This document shows, in pieces, positions 9,799-18,544 of a DNA stretch of 64,000 nucleotides (position 1 is the stretch's first letter; every line of letters begins with the position of its first letter). The stretch comes from Cupriavidus yeoncheonensis (GTDB lineage Bacteria; Pseudomonadota; Gammaproteobacteria; Burkholderiales; Burkholderiaceae), in the NCBI RefSeq assembly GCF_905397275.1, contig NZ_CAJPUY010000019.1, forward strand, positions 100,523-164,522, given 5' to 3'. Position numbers and translations under genes: made by a program. A model generated the notes under the pieces. That model saw nothing but the letters and a program-made list of their open reading frames with translations. It made no database searches and was not told the DNA's origin.

Positions 9799-9836
9799 CA
9801 CCGGTGCCGGCGTTGCTGCTGACGACGGCACCGGTG
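9799..9836. terminator. Hairpin between convergent aminotransferase and IclR genes
   Basis: A perfect 11-bp inverted repeat, CACCGGTGCCG / CGGCACCGGTG, has a 16-nt loop. No T-tract follows, so factor-independent termination is uncertain, but its place between convergent stops fits a two-way terminator. Confidence 0.5.
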
Positions 9837-9907
9837 GCGCAGTGTTCAGTCAGCGCAGCGACCCGTTAGTCGAGCGCATCGCTGCTGGTGCCGCGGTCTC
9901 CCGCCGC

Positions 9908-10636
9908 TCAGTCATGGACGTGATCAGCGGTGTCATACACCTTCTCGCACCATGCCGTACTCGCGCCCAGAAGCCTGGAAAGCTTCGTCGCAGCGACCAG
10001 CTGCACGCGGGCGATCTCCGCGCGATCCGCGGCTTGCAAGCGCGAGGCGGGGCCCGACAGCGTGAGCGCGGCCATGAATTTGTCGCCGGCTCCGAACAAC
10101 GGGGTCGCGAAAGCGGCGGTATAGACGTCGCGGACCCCGGAAGTAAACCACGGCAGCGCTTCCTCGCGGCCGGCGGATTCCTCTTGCTTGCCCCAGAACT
10201 TCAGCACTGACCCGATTGCCGTGTCGTCCAGCGGCAGGATCGTGCCGGGCAGACGCGTCTCGCGCAGGCCTTCGCTCGGTTCGGCGCGATAGAGGCACAT
10301 CCGCTGCTCGTCGCCATGCAGCACGTAATAGGAGGCGCTTTCGCTGGTCGCGAGCGCAAGCTCCTGCAGCACCGGTTCGATGACGGACCCGAGCTGGAAC
10401 GACTGTTCGTAGAGCTTGCCCAGGTACAGCAGGCGCGGGCCGAGCGCGTAGCGGCCATCGGCCGTGCGAACCACATAGCTCATTCGTTCGAGCGAATTCA
10501 GCAGGCGGAACACCGTTGTCTTGTGCATGCCGGATGCACTGGAGAGCTGGGCGAGCGACAGGATCTCTGACCCGAGTCGAAAGCAGTCCAGCAAACCAAG
10601 GGCCTTCTCGACGGCCGCTACCCCGTGGTTACTCAT
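9908..10636 (-). CDS. IclR-family transcriptional regulator
   Basis: 242 residues. An N-terminal winged helix (KALGLLDCFRLG, then SASGMHKTTVFRLLNSLE) is joined to a C-terminal GAF-like effector domain. It is divergent from the Bug-RraA-dehydrogenase-Bug-lactonase operon and is its probable regulator. Two perfect TTGTAC-N3-GTACAA dyads lie in the shared promoter. Confidence 0.9.
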   Translation of the reverse strand: MSNHGVAAVEKALGLLDCFRLGSEILSLAQLSSASGMHKTTVFRLLNSLERMSYVVRTADGRYALGPRLLYLGKLYEQSFQLGSVIEPVLQELALATSESASYYVLHGDEQRMCLYRAEPSEGLRETRLPGTILPLDDTAIGSVLKFWGKQEESAGREEALPWFTSGVRDVYTAAFATPLFGAGDKFMAALTLSGPASRLQAADRAEIARVQLVAATKLSRLLGASTAWCEKVYDTADHVHD

Positions 10637-10664
10637 CGTTCATCCCCATGCCAGTTTTGATGGA

Positions 10665-10679
10665 TTGTACGATGTACAA
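10665..10679. promoter_or_regulatory. IclR-type operator copy 1
   Basis: Perfect palindrome TTGTAC-GAT-GTACAA, 29 bp upstream of the iclR-like start codon. A half site GTACAA follows at 10694-10699. Confidence 0.75.
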
Positions 10680-10764
10680 CGCCATTTTAATACGTACAAG
10701 GGTAAACGACAGATGGAACGCAGAGTCTATCTGGCTATAGTTGTCCCATATTTATGAAACGCCG

Positions 10765-10779
10765 TTGTACATCGTACAA
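10765..10779. promoter_or_regulatory. IclR-type operator copy 2
   Basis: Perfect palindrome TTGTAC-ATC-GTACAA, exactly 100 bp from copy 1. It lies just before the ribosome site of the Bug gene, where binding would block transcription of the catabolic operon. Confidence 0.75.
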
Positions 10780-10800
10780 CGACAGAAATGGAGGCAACGA

Positions 10801-11760
10801 ATGCAGGTAGTCCGGTTTCTACTCATCACGGCACTCGCGCTGGCCACGATGTCCGCCCGCGCCGCCTGGCCCGATGACAGGCCGATCGAGGTGTACGTCG
10901 GCTTCGCCGCCGGGGGCGGGACCGACCTGCTCGCGCGCGCCATGGCGCCGTACCTGCAGAAGCACCTCGGCGGCAAGGCACGGATCATTGTCGTGAACAA
11001 GCCTGGAGCGTCCGGCGAAATCGCCTACGTGTCGCTGTCGCGCGCCGCGGCCGATGGCTACACCATCGGTATCGTGTCGACGCCGTCGCTGCTGACGATT
11101 CCCATCCAGCGCAAGCCGAAGTACGAGGCGTCCGCGATCGTCCCGGTGGCGCGCGTGATCGACGATCCCGCCATGTTTGTCGTGGCGGGCGACAGCAAGC
11201 TCAACTCGATGGCCGACCTGGTCAGGCAGCTGAAGGCCAATCCGGAAGGGCTGGCAATGGGCAGCAACGGCATCGGCACCAATGGCCACATGGCCGCGCT
11301 GGCCCTGCAGCAGGCCACGGGCGCCAAGGTCAACCACATACCGTTCGCCGGCACGTCGCAGACCAAGACCAGCCTGCTGGGCCACCACATCGACGTGATG
11401 GCGATGAGCACCACCGAGTTCACCGATGCCGACCGGGCGTCGAAGGACGTGCGCGTGCTGGCGCAGCTCGGCGCCGAGCGCCGGCCCGGCGTGAAGGATG
11501 TGCCGACCGCGCGCGAGCAGAACCTGGATATCCAGATCTCTTCCGAGCGTGGCTTTGCCGCACCGCGCGGCCTGCCGCCGGACATTGCGAAGCGTCTGCA
11601 GGACGCCATCGAAGCCACGACCAAAGACCCCGAATTCCTGGCCCGCGCCGTCAACGAGGCGCGCGGCATCTCCTACCTGTCCGGCGCGGCATGGAGCCAG
11701 CACATGGCCACGCAGCGCGGCAAGTTCGAAAGCCTGTGGAAGATCGCTTCCACGAAGTAA
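10801..11760 (+). CDS. Bug-family periplasmic solute-binding protein
   Basis: 319-residue receptor and first gene of the IclR-controlled operon. GGAGG lies 6 nt before the ATG at 10801; a longer frame upstream would read through the operator and is not supported. The signal peptide ends near SARA. The motifs VYVGFAAGGGTD (about 31-42) and NKPGASGEIA mark the family. It shares the operon with a RraA-like enzyme and a hydroxyacid dehydrogenase, so the ligand may be a hydroxy- or keto-diacid. Confidence 0.9.
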   Translation: MQVVRFLLITALALATMSARAAWPDDRPIEVYVGFAAGGGTDLLARAMAPYLQKHLGGKARIIVVNKPGASGEIAYVSLSRAAADGYTIGIVSTPSLLTIPIQRKPKYEASAIVPVARVIDDPAMFVVAGDSKLNSMADLVRQLKANPEGLAMGSNGIGTNGHMAALALQQATGAKVNHIPFAGTSQTKTSLLGHHIDVMAMSTTEFTDADRASKDVRVLAQLGAERRPGVKDVPTAREQNLDIQISSERGFAAPRGLPPDIAKRLQDAIEATTKDPEFLARAVNEARGISYLSGAAWSQHMATQRGKFESLWKIASTK

Positions 11761-11803
11761 GCCCGATCCCCCCTTGTTCTTCCCGTTTCTATTGGAGTCG
11801 CAT

Positions 11804-12502
11804 ATGAGCACCCAGGCCAAAGCATCCCCCGCGATTCGTCGCGATTTCGAGCGCGTCTCGCCCGAACTGGTGGAGCGTGCGTCGAAGTTCCAGGCCGCCA
11901 TCCTGGCGGACGTCGTCGGTCGTCGCGGCACGCTGAATGCCCGCGTGCAGGGGCTGTCGCCGTCGATGAAGGTGGCTGGCCCCGCGCTGACCGTGGAAGT
12001 GCGTCCCGGCGACAACCTGATGTTCCACGTCGGCCTGGCGCTCGCCAGGCCCGGCGATGTGATCGTCGTCGACGGCAAGGGCGACCAGACCGCCGCGCTG
12101 TGCGGCGAAATCATGGCGACGCAGGCGCAGTCGTCGGGCGTGGCGGGCTTCGTCATCGACGCCGCGGTGCGCGATTCGCATGAACTCGCCGGCGGCGCGT
12201 TCCCGGTGTTCTCGGCGGGCACCAATCCGTGTGGCCCGACCAAGGCCATCGGCGGCCTGGTGAACTGGCCCGCGTCGGTGGCCGGCGTGGCGATCAACCC
12301 GGGCGACCTGATCGTCGGCGATGCCGATGGCGTGGTGGTCATCCCGCGCGAAGACGTGCCCGCGATCCTGGACCTGGCGCAGAAGAAGGTCGATGCCGAA
12401 GCGAAGCGCATTGCCGCGATCAAGGCCGGCGACCTGCGCCCGGGCTGGCTGGACAAGGAACTGCGCGCCGCAGGCGTACTGGCAGAGGGTGAATCGCTGT
12501 GA
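11804..12502 (+). CDS. RraA-like protein, 4-carboxy-4-hydroxy-2-oxoacid aldolase type
   Basis: 232 residues. The RraA/HMG-aldolase fold is shown by LADVVGRRGTL, the metal-site region VIDAAVRDSHEL and GDLIVGDADGVVVIP. Members of this family either inhibit RNase E (RraA proper) or are divalent-metal retro-aldol/decarboxylase enzymes. Its place among catabolic genes favours the enzyme. The C-terminal tail of about 35 residues (GWLDKELRAAGVL) resembles aldolase-type members. The ribosome site is TTGGAG. Confidence 0.85.
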   Translation: MSTQAKASPAIRRDFERVSPELVERASKFQAAILADVVGRRGTLNARVQGLSPSMKVAGPALTVEVRPGDNLMFHVGLALARPGDVIVVDGKGDQTAALCGEIMATQAQSSGVAGFVIDAAVRDSHELAGGAFPVFSAGTNPCGPTKAIGGLVNWPASVAGVAINPGDLIVGDADGVVVIPREDVPAILDLAQKKVDAEAKRIAAIKAGDLRPGWLDKELRAAGVLAEGESL

Positions 12503-13440
12503 ATGCCATGAAGAAGCCCGCCGTGCTGGTCACGGGCAATGACCTGGCACCGCAGGCGCTAGAACTGCTCAAGGACTTCGAAGTGTGCTTCGCGGGCAAG
12601 CAGTGCAGCGAAGAGACGGTCGTGGCCATGGCGAAGGAAAAGGACCCTGTCGCCATCATCGTGCGCTACGGCAAGGTCGGCCCCAGCGTGATGGACGCCG
12701 CGCCGTCGCTCAAGGTCATCTCGAAGCATGGCAGCGGCATCGACGTGATCGACCAGCGGGCCGCTGCCGAGCGCGGCATTGCCGTCAAGGCGGCCGTGGG
12801 CGCCAATGCAGCGGCGGTGGCCGAGCATGCCTGGGCGCTGATCCTCGCTTGCGCGAAGGCCGTACCGCATCTCAATGAGCGCATGCGTGGCGGCCATTGG
12901 GACAAGTCGACGCACAAGACCATCGAACTGAACGGCCGTACGCTCGGCATCGTCGGACTCGGTGAAATCGGCCGCCGCGCCGCTGTGACCGGCGTGGCGA
13001 TGGGCATGCGCGTGATCGCCTTCGATCCGTTTGCGAAGACGGTGCCCGAGGGCGTCACGCTGGCGGACCTGCCGCGGCTGTTCGGCGAGGCCGACGTGGT
13101 GTCGCTGCATTGCCCGCTGACGGACGAGAACCGCGGCATGCTGAACCGCGCAACACTGGCGACCTTCAAGGATGGCGCCATCCTGGTCAACACGGCGCGC
13201 GGCGGCCTGATCGACGAGCCGGCGCTGGTCGAGGCGCTGCAGAGTGGCAAGCTTTATGCGGCAGGGCTGGACAGCTTCGCCGTCGAGCCCATGCCGGTGC
13301 CGCATCCTTTCCAGCATGTGCCCAACCTGATCCTTTCGCCGCACATCGGCGGGGTCAGCGATGCGGCCTACGTGAACATGGGCGTAGGCGCCGCGCGGAA
13401 TGTGATCGCTGTGCTGCAGGATGCCGCGACGCTGGCCTGA
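12499..13440 (+). CDS. NAD-dependent D-2-hydroxyacid dehydrogenase
   Basis: 313 residues of the 2-hydroxyacid dehydrogenase family, reducing 2-oxoacids or oxidising D-2-hydroxyacids. The NAD-binding motif GLGEIG is at 153-158. The catalytic trio is R234 (NTARGG), E263 (SFAVEP) and H282 (LSPHIGG). The GTG start overlaps the stop of the aldolase gene (GTGA), implying translational coupling; an ATG at 12508 is the alternative. With the RraA-like aldolase it could process a 2-oxoacid product such as pyruvate or oxaloacetate. Confidence 0.9.
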   Translation: MNAMKKPAVLVTGNDLAPQALELLKDFEVCFAGKQCSEETVVAMAKEKDPVAIIVRYGKVGPSVMDAAPSLKVISKHGSGIDVIDQRAAAERGIAVKAAVGANAAAVAEHAWALILACAKAVPHLNERMRGGHWDKSTHKTIELNGRTLGIVGLGEIGRRAAVTGVAMGMRVIAFDPFAKTVPEGVTLADLPRLFGEADVVSLHCPLTDENRGMLNRATLATFKDGAILVNTARGGLIDEPALVEALQSGKLYAAGLDSFAVEPMPVPHPFQHVPNLILSPHIGGVSDAAYVNMGVGAARNVIAVLQDAATLA

Positions 13441-13488
13441 ATTGCGTGGGGCGGCTTTACTGAATCGAGAAATCAATCGTCGCGGACC

Positions 13489-13511
13489 GGGCCCGCCGCA
13501 AGGGCGGGTCC
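13489..13511 (+). promoter_or_regulatory. Intra-operon hairpin before the second Bug gene
   Basis: GGGCCCGCC pairs with GGCGGGTCC (one G-T wobble) around loop GCAAG, in the 109-bp gap between dehydrogenase and Bug genes. No T-tract follows. It may stabilise or divide the transcript. Confidence 0.5.
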
Positions 13512-13549
13512 CGCAAACAGGGAAACCGCCGCGACTGCAGGAGACAACG

Positions 13550-14521
13550 ATGTTTCATCGCGCAATTCCGCTGTTTACCGTGGTTGCGGCGCTGCTGGCC
13601 ACTGGCCCGGCAACGGCGCTCGCGGGGTATCCGGACAAGCCCGTCCGCATTGTCGTGCCCAATCCGCCGGGCGGCGCCGTGGATGTGGTCACGCGCAAGA
13701 TTGCCCAGAAGCTCACGGTGCAGACGGGACAGAGCTTTGTCGTCGAAAACAAGCCGGGCGCGTCCGGCACCATCGGCACGATGCAGGTCGTCAACGCGCC
13801 CGCCGATGGCTACACGCTGCTGGCGAACGACAATTCCTATACGACGCTGCCGTATGTGTTCAGGAAGCTGAACTGGGATCACCAGACCGCGTTGGTCCCG
13901 ATTGCGCCGTTTGCATTCTCGCCGGTCGTGCTGGGCGTCAAGGCCGATTCGCGCTTCAAGGATCTTCAGTCGCTCGTGAGCTATGCCAGGGCGCATCCGG
14001 GCGAGGTGACGTTTGGCACGGGCGGCCCTGGCAGCTCGCCGCATTTCGCCGCCGAAGCGTTCCAGCAGGCCGCCGGCATCCAGTTGATGCATGTGCCTTA
14101 CAAAGGCGCCGGCGAGGCGATGGTCGGCCTGTTGTCCGGCAGCGTGGACCTGCTGGTGGTCTCGACGCCCACCGCGCTCGCGCCGGTCAAGGGCAACCAG
14201 ATGCGCTTGCTCGGTATCAGCGGAAAGAGCCGCGTCAATGTATTCCCGGGCGTACCCACGTTCGCCGAAGCAGGCGTACCCGGCTTCAGCCTGTTCAACT
14301 GGTCGGGGCTGGCGGCGCCGAAAGGCACGCCGAGCGAGGTGGTCGCGCGGCTGCAGGCGGAAATCCGCAAGGCGCTCCAGTCGCCGGACATGAAGGAGTA
14401 TCTTGCGCAGATGGGCGCGCAGCCGGGGACCCTGGACAGCCCCGCATTCGCGCAACTGATCCAGCGCGAAACCACGCAATGGGCTGCGGTGGCGCAGAAA
14501 GCCAACATCCAGAAGCAATGA
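13550..14521 (+). CDS. Bug-family periplasmic solute-binding protein
   Basis: 323 residues. The signal peptide ends near ATALA-GYP, then PDKPVRIVVPNPPGGAVD and NKPGASGTIG are the family motifs. AGGAGA precedes the ATG at 13550. It is the second Bug receptor of the same operon, so the pathway may take up two related compounds, or one receptor may only sense. Its stop overlaps the frame of the lactonase gene. Confidence 0.9.
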   Translation: MFHRAIPLFTVVAALLATGPATALAGYPDKPVRIVVPNPPGGAVDVVTRKIAQKLTVQTGQSFVVENKPGASGTIGTMQVVNAPADGYTLLANDNSYTTLPYVFRKLNWDHQTALVPIAPFAFSPVVLGVKADSRFKDLQSLVSYARAHPGEVTFGTGGPGSSPHFAAEAFQQAAGIQLMHVPYKGAGEAMVGLLSGSVDLLVVSTPTALAPVKGNQMRLLGISGKSRVNVFPGVPTFAEAGVPGFSLFNWSGLAAPKGTPSEVVARLQAEIRKALQSPDMKEYLAQMGAQPGTLDSPAFAQLIQRETTQWAAVAQKANIQKQ

Positions 14522-14532
14522 CGGGAGTCGAG

Positions 14533-15456
14533 ATGTTCCTGCTTCATCAACCGGCTGTACGCGACGCGACGGTGCTCACGCGGCTTCCGGAGTCGTTTTG
14601 CCGCCGGGACGCCGACAATGCATGGGCGCAAGCCAATCGCGGCGGCGCCGCTACCGGTTCCTTCCTTGAAGGTCCGGTCTGGTCCGACGGCCACCTGTGG
14701 GTCACCGACATTCCGTACGGCCGGATCTTCCGGGTATCGATGCAGGGCGACTGGCAACTCGTGGCCGAGTATGACGGCGAGCCGAACGGCATGAAGCGCC
14801 TGGCCAGCGGCGATTTCCTGATCACCGATTACCGCAACGGCCTGATGCGCCTGGATGCGAAGGCCGGCACCCTGGCGCCGTTCCTGGAGCGCCGCAATTC
14901 GGAGCGCTTTCGCGGCGTCAATGACCTGACGTTCGACGCGCAGGGCAACCTGTACTTCACCGACCAGGGCCAGACCGGCCTGCACGATCCCACGGGCCGC
15001 GTTTATCGGCGCTCACCCGAGGGCAAGCTCGACGTGCTGCTCGACAACTGTCCGAGCCCGAACGGCATCGTGCTGTCACCCGACGAAAAGGTGCTGTTCG
15101 TTGCCATGACGCGCGGCAACTGCGTGTGGCGCGTGCCCCTGCAACCCGACGGTTCGGTCAGCAAGGTCGGCCAGTTCTTCACGTCCCATGGGCCGAGCGG
15201 CCCCGATGGCCTGGCGATGCGCGCGGACGGGTGCCTGCTCGTGGCGAATCCGGGGCTTGGCTACGCCTGGGTGCTGAACCATCGCGCCGAACCGGTCGAA
15301 GTGATCCGCAGTCCTGCGGGGGCTTCGCTGACCAACCTCTGTTTCGGCGGGCCGGAGGGCAAGACGCTGCTGATGACCGAATCGGCGACCGGCACCATCC
15401 TCCGCGCGGACATGCCCGAGCGCGGCGCGCCGGTACATGGAGGCCGGTTGCCATGA
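14533..15456 (+). CDS. SMP-30/gluconolactonase family lactone hydrolase
   Basis: 307-residue six-bladed beta-propeller, metal-dependent lactonase type. Typical blocks are FLEGPVWSDGHLWVTD, GEPNGMKR, GVNDLTFDAQGNLYFTDQ and SPNGIVLSPDEKVLFVA, whose Glu/Asn/Asp residues bind the metal. I prefer ATG 14533 because GGGAG is 5 nt upstream; ATG 14518 would overlap the Bug stop as ATGA. A lactonase in this operon supports a sugar-acid or hydroxy-acid lactone as substrate. Confidence 0.88.
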   Translation: MFLLHQPAVRDATVLTRLPESFCRRDADNAWAQANRGGAATGSFLEGPVWSDGHLWVTDIPYGRIFRVSMQGDWQLVAEYDGEPNGMKRLASGDFLITDYRNGLMRLDAKAGTLAPFLERRNSERFRGVNDLTFDAQGNLYFTDQGQTGLHDPTGRVYRRSPEGKLDVLLDNCPSPNGIVLSPDEKVLFVAMTRGNCVWRVPLQPDGSVSKVGQFFTSHGPSGPDGLAMRADGCLLVANPGLGYAWVLNHRAEPVEVIRSPAGASLTNLCFGGPEGKTLLMTESATGTILRADMPERGAPVHGGRLP

Positions 15457-15548
15457 GCGGCAGGAGCGGCATGCGCGAGTCCGACGCGTGCCCGATACGG
15501 CGTGCCATGACGTCGTCCGGCGGGTGAACGCGAGGACTGCGCCCGCCT

Positions 15549-16184
15549 TCATTCCGGCGGCATGGCCGTGTCCTTCATCGCCTGGGCCAGTTCAATGTTC
15601 CCTCGCGCCTCCAGGCCCTGGATCGCCCCCTCCCGATCCGGTGTCTGGTGGTGCTGGCTCAGCTTGCGCTTGCCTTCGAGCCGTGACACGCGGACTTCGA
15701 TGCCCACGATGTGGCTCAGTTGCTCGGCGATGAAATCCGCGGGCGCATCGCCCATCTTCCACGGTTGCGGCTCGCTGGCTTCATGCTGCCGGGTCAGGCG
15801 GGCCACGACGCCGCGGACGAATTTTTCATCGTCCCGGATATGGAGCGTGCCGTGCGCGTGCACCACCTCGTAGTTCCAGGTCGGGACCCGACGGTGCGTC
15901 TGCTGCTTGCCGGGGTACCAGTTGGGCGTGATGTAGCCCTGCGCGCCGGTGAAGATCACGAGCACGGGCGATCCGTCGGCGACTTCCCGCCAGAGCGGAT
16001 TGGCGCGTGCCACATGCGCGTGCAGCACGCCGCATGCGCCCTCTCCGGGTTCGAACAGGAAGGGCAGGTGATTGGCATCGAAGCCCGCGTCCGTCTGGGT
16101 GACCAGCGTGGCAAGCGCGTGCTCGCGCATGATGCGATGCAGTTCTTCGGCGTGGGGTTCGGCGAAGTGTTTGGGCAGGTACAT
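15549..16184 (-). CDS. PaiB-type FMN-binding protein
   Basis: 211 residues of the PaiB family, flavin-reductase-like split-barrel proteins called negative transcriptional regulators after Bacillus PaiB. MYLPKHFAEP, LVTQTDAGFDANHLPFLF and GYITPNWYPGKQQTHRRVPTWNYEVVHA-like blocks are diagnostic. It is divergent from the MocR-type regulator, which probably controls it. Confidence 0.9.
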   Translation of the reverse strand: MYLPKHFAEPHAEELHRIMREHALATLVTQTDAGFDANHLPFLFEPGEGACGVLHAHVARANPLWREVADGSPVLVIFTGAQGYITPNWYPGKQQTHRRVPTWNYEVVHAHGTLHIRDDEKFVRGVVARLTRQHEASEPQPWKMGDAPADFIAEQLSHIVGIEVRVSRLEGKRKLSQHHQTPDREGAIQGLEARGNIELAQAMKDTAMPPE

Positions 16185-16282
16185 GGGACGGGTCCACTCT
16201 GAACGGGCGTCGTCGGGACGCGACGCTCAGCGACAGTGTGCCGTGCTTCCGGTTGGGTGAAAATAGCCAGTTTGATACCATC

Positions 16283-16315
16283 TGACCAGACCAGTTGATC
16301 CGGCCAGGTGACCAG
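16283..16315. promoter_or_regulatory. TGACCAG direct repeats in the PaiB/MocR divergent promoter
   Basis: TGACCAG occurs at 16283-16289 and 16309-16315, 26 bp apart, beside the MocR start. MocR-type regulators commonly bind direct repeats, so these are candidate sites for the adjacent gene product. Confidence 0.4.
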
Positions 16316-16316
16316 G

Positions 16317-17813
16317 ATGTCCAGTGACAAGCATGGCGAGCGGGGCCTGGGCCGCGCCCTGTATGACGAATTCCGGGCGCGTATCGCGGACGGCACCTAC
16401 GCCGTGGGGGCACCGCTGCCATCGAGCCGCGCACTGGCCGCCGAGCGCGGGCTTTCGCGCGCCACCGTGTCGCTCGTCTATGAGCAGCTCGCGGCCGACG
16501 GATTCATCGATACACGGGGTGGCGCGGTCAGCCGCGTGGCGGCCGGCGCAGCGCCGGGCAGTCCGGTTCGTCGCACCACGCGCGGCGCCATCGGGACGGT
16601 TGCGGCAGACCCGCATGCCGGGCGACTTTCCGCATGGGGTGCCCGGGTGGAGGGCATGGCGCTGCAGGACACTGGCACGGTGGCCGTTGACGGAGAGATC
16701 GACTTCATCTACGGTCCGCTGGCCGGCCGCGACTTCCCGACGCTGACATGGCTCAGGGCGCTGCGTGCGGTCGAGCGACAGCGCACGCCCCGGCTGGCTT
16801 ACGAGGACCCGCGCGGCAACATCGAGCTTCGCAGGGCGCTGCAGGCGCACCTGAGCCAGACACGCGGGCTGTCGTGCTCCACGGATCAACTGATGATCGT
16901 GAATGGCTCCCAGCAGGCGCTGGACCTCTGCGCACGCCTGCTGCTCGACCCCGGCGACCCCGTGGCGGTGGAGAATCCGGGCTACCGGATGGCGCACCAT
17001 GTCTTTGAGGCCTATGGCGCGGACCTGCAATGCATCGATGTGGACGAACATGGCCTGCGGACAGACCAGCTCCATGCATTGCGCCGGGCACAGATGCTTT
17101 ACGTGACGCCGACCCACCAGTTTCCCCTGGGGTCGTTCCTGCCGATCGGGCGGCGGCGGGAATTGCTGGCGTGGGCGGCAGACCGGCGCGCGTGGGTCAT
17201 CGAGGACGATTACGACAGCGAGTACCGCTATTCGGTGCGCCCGGAAGCCTCGCTGCTGTCCCTCGATACGCAGGGATGCGTGATCCACGTGGGCACCTTT
17301 TCCAAGACGCTTTCGCCCCAGCTTCGCCTGGGCTACATGGTGGTCCCCGATCGCCTGGTGGATACCTTTGCCGCAGCCAAGCGCCTGACCGACCGCCACG
17401 CCGCGACCGGAGTCCAGCGCGCGCTGGCCCTGCTCCTGGAAGACGGCAGCTACGGCCGCCATGTTCGGCGCATGCGGCGGTTGCAGCATGCGCGGCAACG
17501 CGCCCTGGTCGAAGCGCTTCAGGCGCATCTGTCCGGCCGGATTGAAATGCAGGGGCTGGCCAGCGGGCTCCATCTGGTCGTGTGGATCCCGGCCTTGCCG
17601 TCGAGTGCGGAGCCGGCGCTGGCCAGGGAGGCCGGCCGGCTCGGTGTGCGCGTCTATCCCGTCAGTCCGCTGTTCCATCGCTCGGGGCATAAGGCCGGGC
17701 GGTCCAGGCCCGCGGGTCTCGTCATGGGCTACGCGTTGCTGGAGCGCGAGGCCATCGCCGAGGGTGTCCGTCGCCTGTCGGAGGCGCTGCGGCGAATCGA
17801 CCCACCTGCGTAG
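16317..17813 (+). CDS. MocR/PdxR-family regulator (GntR winged helix fused to aminotransferase fold)
   Basis: 498 residues. The N-terminal 70 form a GntR winged helix (GAPLPSSRALAAERGLSRATVSLVYEQL in part). The rest is a fold-type I aminotransferase domain with PLP lysine in FSKTLSPQLRLGY and EDDYDSEYRY. Such proteins sense PLP or amino compounds. The ATG at 16317 is preferred; GTG 16308 is in frame. It is divergent from paiB-like, a common pairing, and probably activates it. Confidence 0.9.
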   Translation: MSSDKHGERGLGRALYDEFRARIADGTYAVGAPLPSSRALAAERGLSRATVSLVYEQLAADGFIDTRGGAVSRVAAGAAPGSPVRRTTRGAIGTVAADPHAGRLSAWGARVEGMALQDTGTVAVDGEIDFIYGPLAGRDFPTLTWLRALRAVERQRTPRLAYEDPRGNIELRRALQAHLSQTRGLSCSTDQLMIVNGSQQALDLCARLLLDPGDPVAVENPGYRMAHHVFEAYGADLQCIDVDEHGLRTDQLHALRRAQMLYVTPTHQFPLGSFLPIGRRRELLAWAADRRAWVIEDDYDSEYRYSVRPEASLLSLDTQGCVIHVGTFSKTLSPQLRLGYMVVPDRLVDTFAAAKRLTDRHAATGVQRALALLLEDGSYGRHVRRMRRLQHARQRALVEALQAHLSGRIEMQGLASGLHLVVWIPALPSSAEPALAREAGRLGVRVYPVSPLFHRSGHKAGRSRPAGLVMGYALLEREAIAEGVRRLSEALRRIDPPA

Positions 17814-17874
17814 AGCCATGGTGCTATCCTGCTGCGGTTGCATCACCTGACCGATAAGCCAGCAGGAGGACGGT

Positions 17875-18477
17875 ATGACCATGACGCTCTACTACAACCC
17901 CCAGAGCCGCGCCTCGGTAGCGCGCTGGATGCTGGAGGAGGTCGGGGCCGACTACCAGTTGCAGCACATCGATTTCACCAAAGGGGAGAGCCGGTCGCCG
18001 GCATTCCTGGCCGTCAATCCGATGGGAAAGATCCCGACGCTGGTTCTCGATGACGGCACGGTCCTGACCGAGAATGGCGCGATCATCGCCTGGCTGGCGG
18101 ACGCCTTTCCGCAGGCCGCGCTGATGCCGCCGCCGGGTTCTTCCGCGCGCGGGACAGTCCTGCGCTGGCTGTTCTTCTGTGGCAGTTGCTTTGAGCCTGC
18201 GCTGACCGACCGGATGATGCGGGCCGATGCGCCGCTGTCGAAGCAGGCCGTTGGCTGGGGCGATTATGACGATGTTGTCTCAGCCATCGAGAAGGCGCTG
18301 ACGCCCGGGCCGTTCGTGCTGGGTACGACCTTCAGTGCTGCGGATGTTTACCTGGGGGCGTCGCTTGCCTGGGCGGGGAAGTTCGGGGCGCCGCGTATCG
18401 CTGACAGCCGGGTGATTCAGGACTATGTCGGGCAGGTGACCGCGCGGGAGGCGTTTGTGCGGGCGGCGGGGAATTGA
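17875..18477 (+). CDS. Glutathione S-transferase family protein
   Basis: 200 residues. An N-terminal thioredoxin-like domain (LYYNPQSRASVARWMLEE, then NPMGKIPTL and LTENGAIIAWLAD) holds the glutathione-binding site. A helical C-terminal domain binds the second substrate. GGAGGA precedes the ATG. It stands alone and is closed by a strong two-way hairpin. The substrate is not predictable. Confidence 0.9.
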   Translation: MTMTLYYNPQSRASVARWMLEEVGADYQLQHIDFTKGESRSPAFLAVNPMGKIPTLVLDDGTVLTENGAIIAWLADAFPQAALMPPPGSSARGTVLRWLFFCGSCFEPALTDRMMRADAPLSKQAVGWGDYDDVVSAIEKALTPGPFVLGTTFSAADVYLGASLAWAGKFGAPRIADSRVIQDYVGQVTAREAFVRAAGN

Positions 18478-18490
18478 GGGACGGTGGTTC

Positions 18491-18532
18491 GCAAAACAGA
18501 ACGGGCAGCTCGCGCTGCCCGTTCTGTTTTGC
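18491..18532. terminator. Bidirectional terminator with a perfect 19-bp stem
   Basis: Arms GCAAAACAGAACGGGCAGC and its exact complement flank loop TCGC. The A-run on one side and T-run on the other let it terminate both the GST and hydroxylase transcripts, which converge here. Confidence 0.9.
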
Positions 18533-18544
18533 CGCTCGCTCCCG

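Noticed and set aside
10819..12456. 545-residue minus-strand open frame
   Set aside because: Antisense to the Bug and RraA-like genes.
16227..17882. 551-residue minus-strand open frame
   Set aside because: Antisense to the MocR-type gene; no ribosome site or family.
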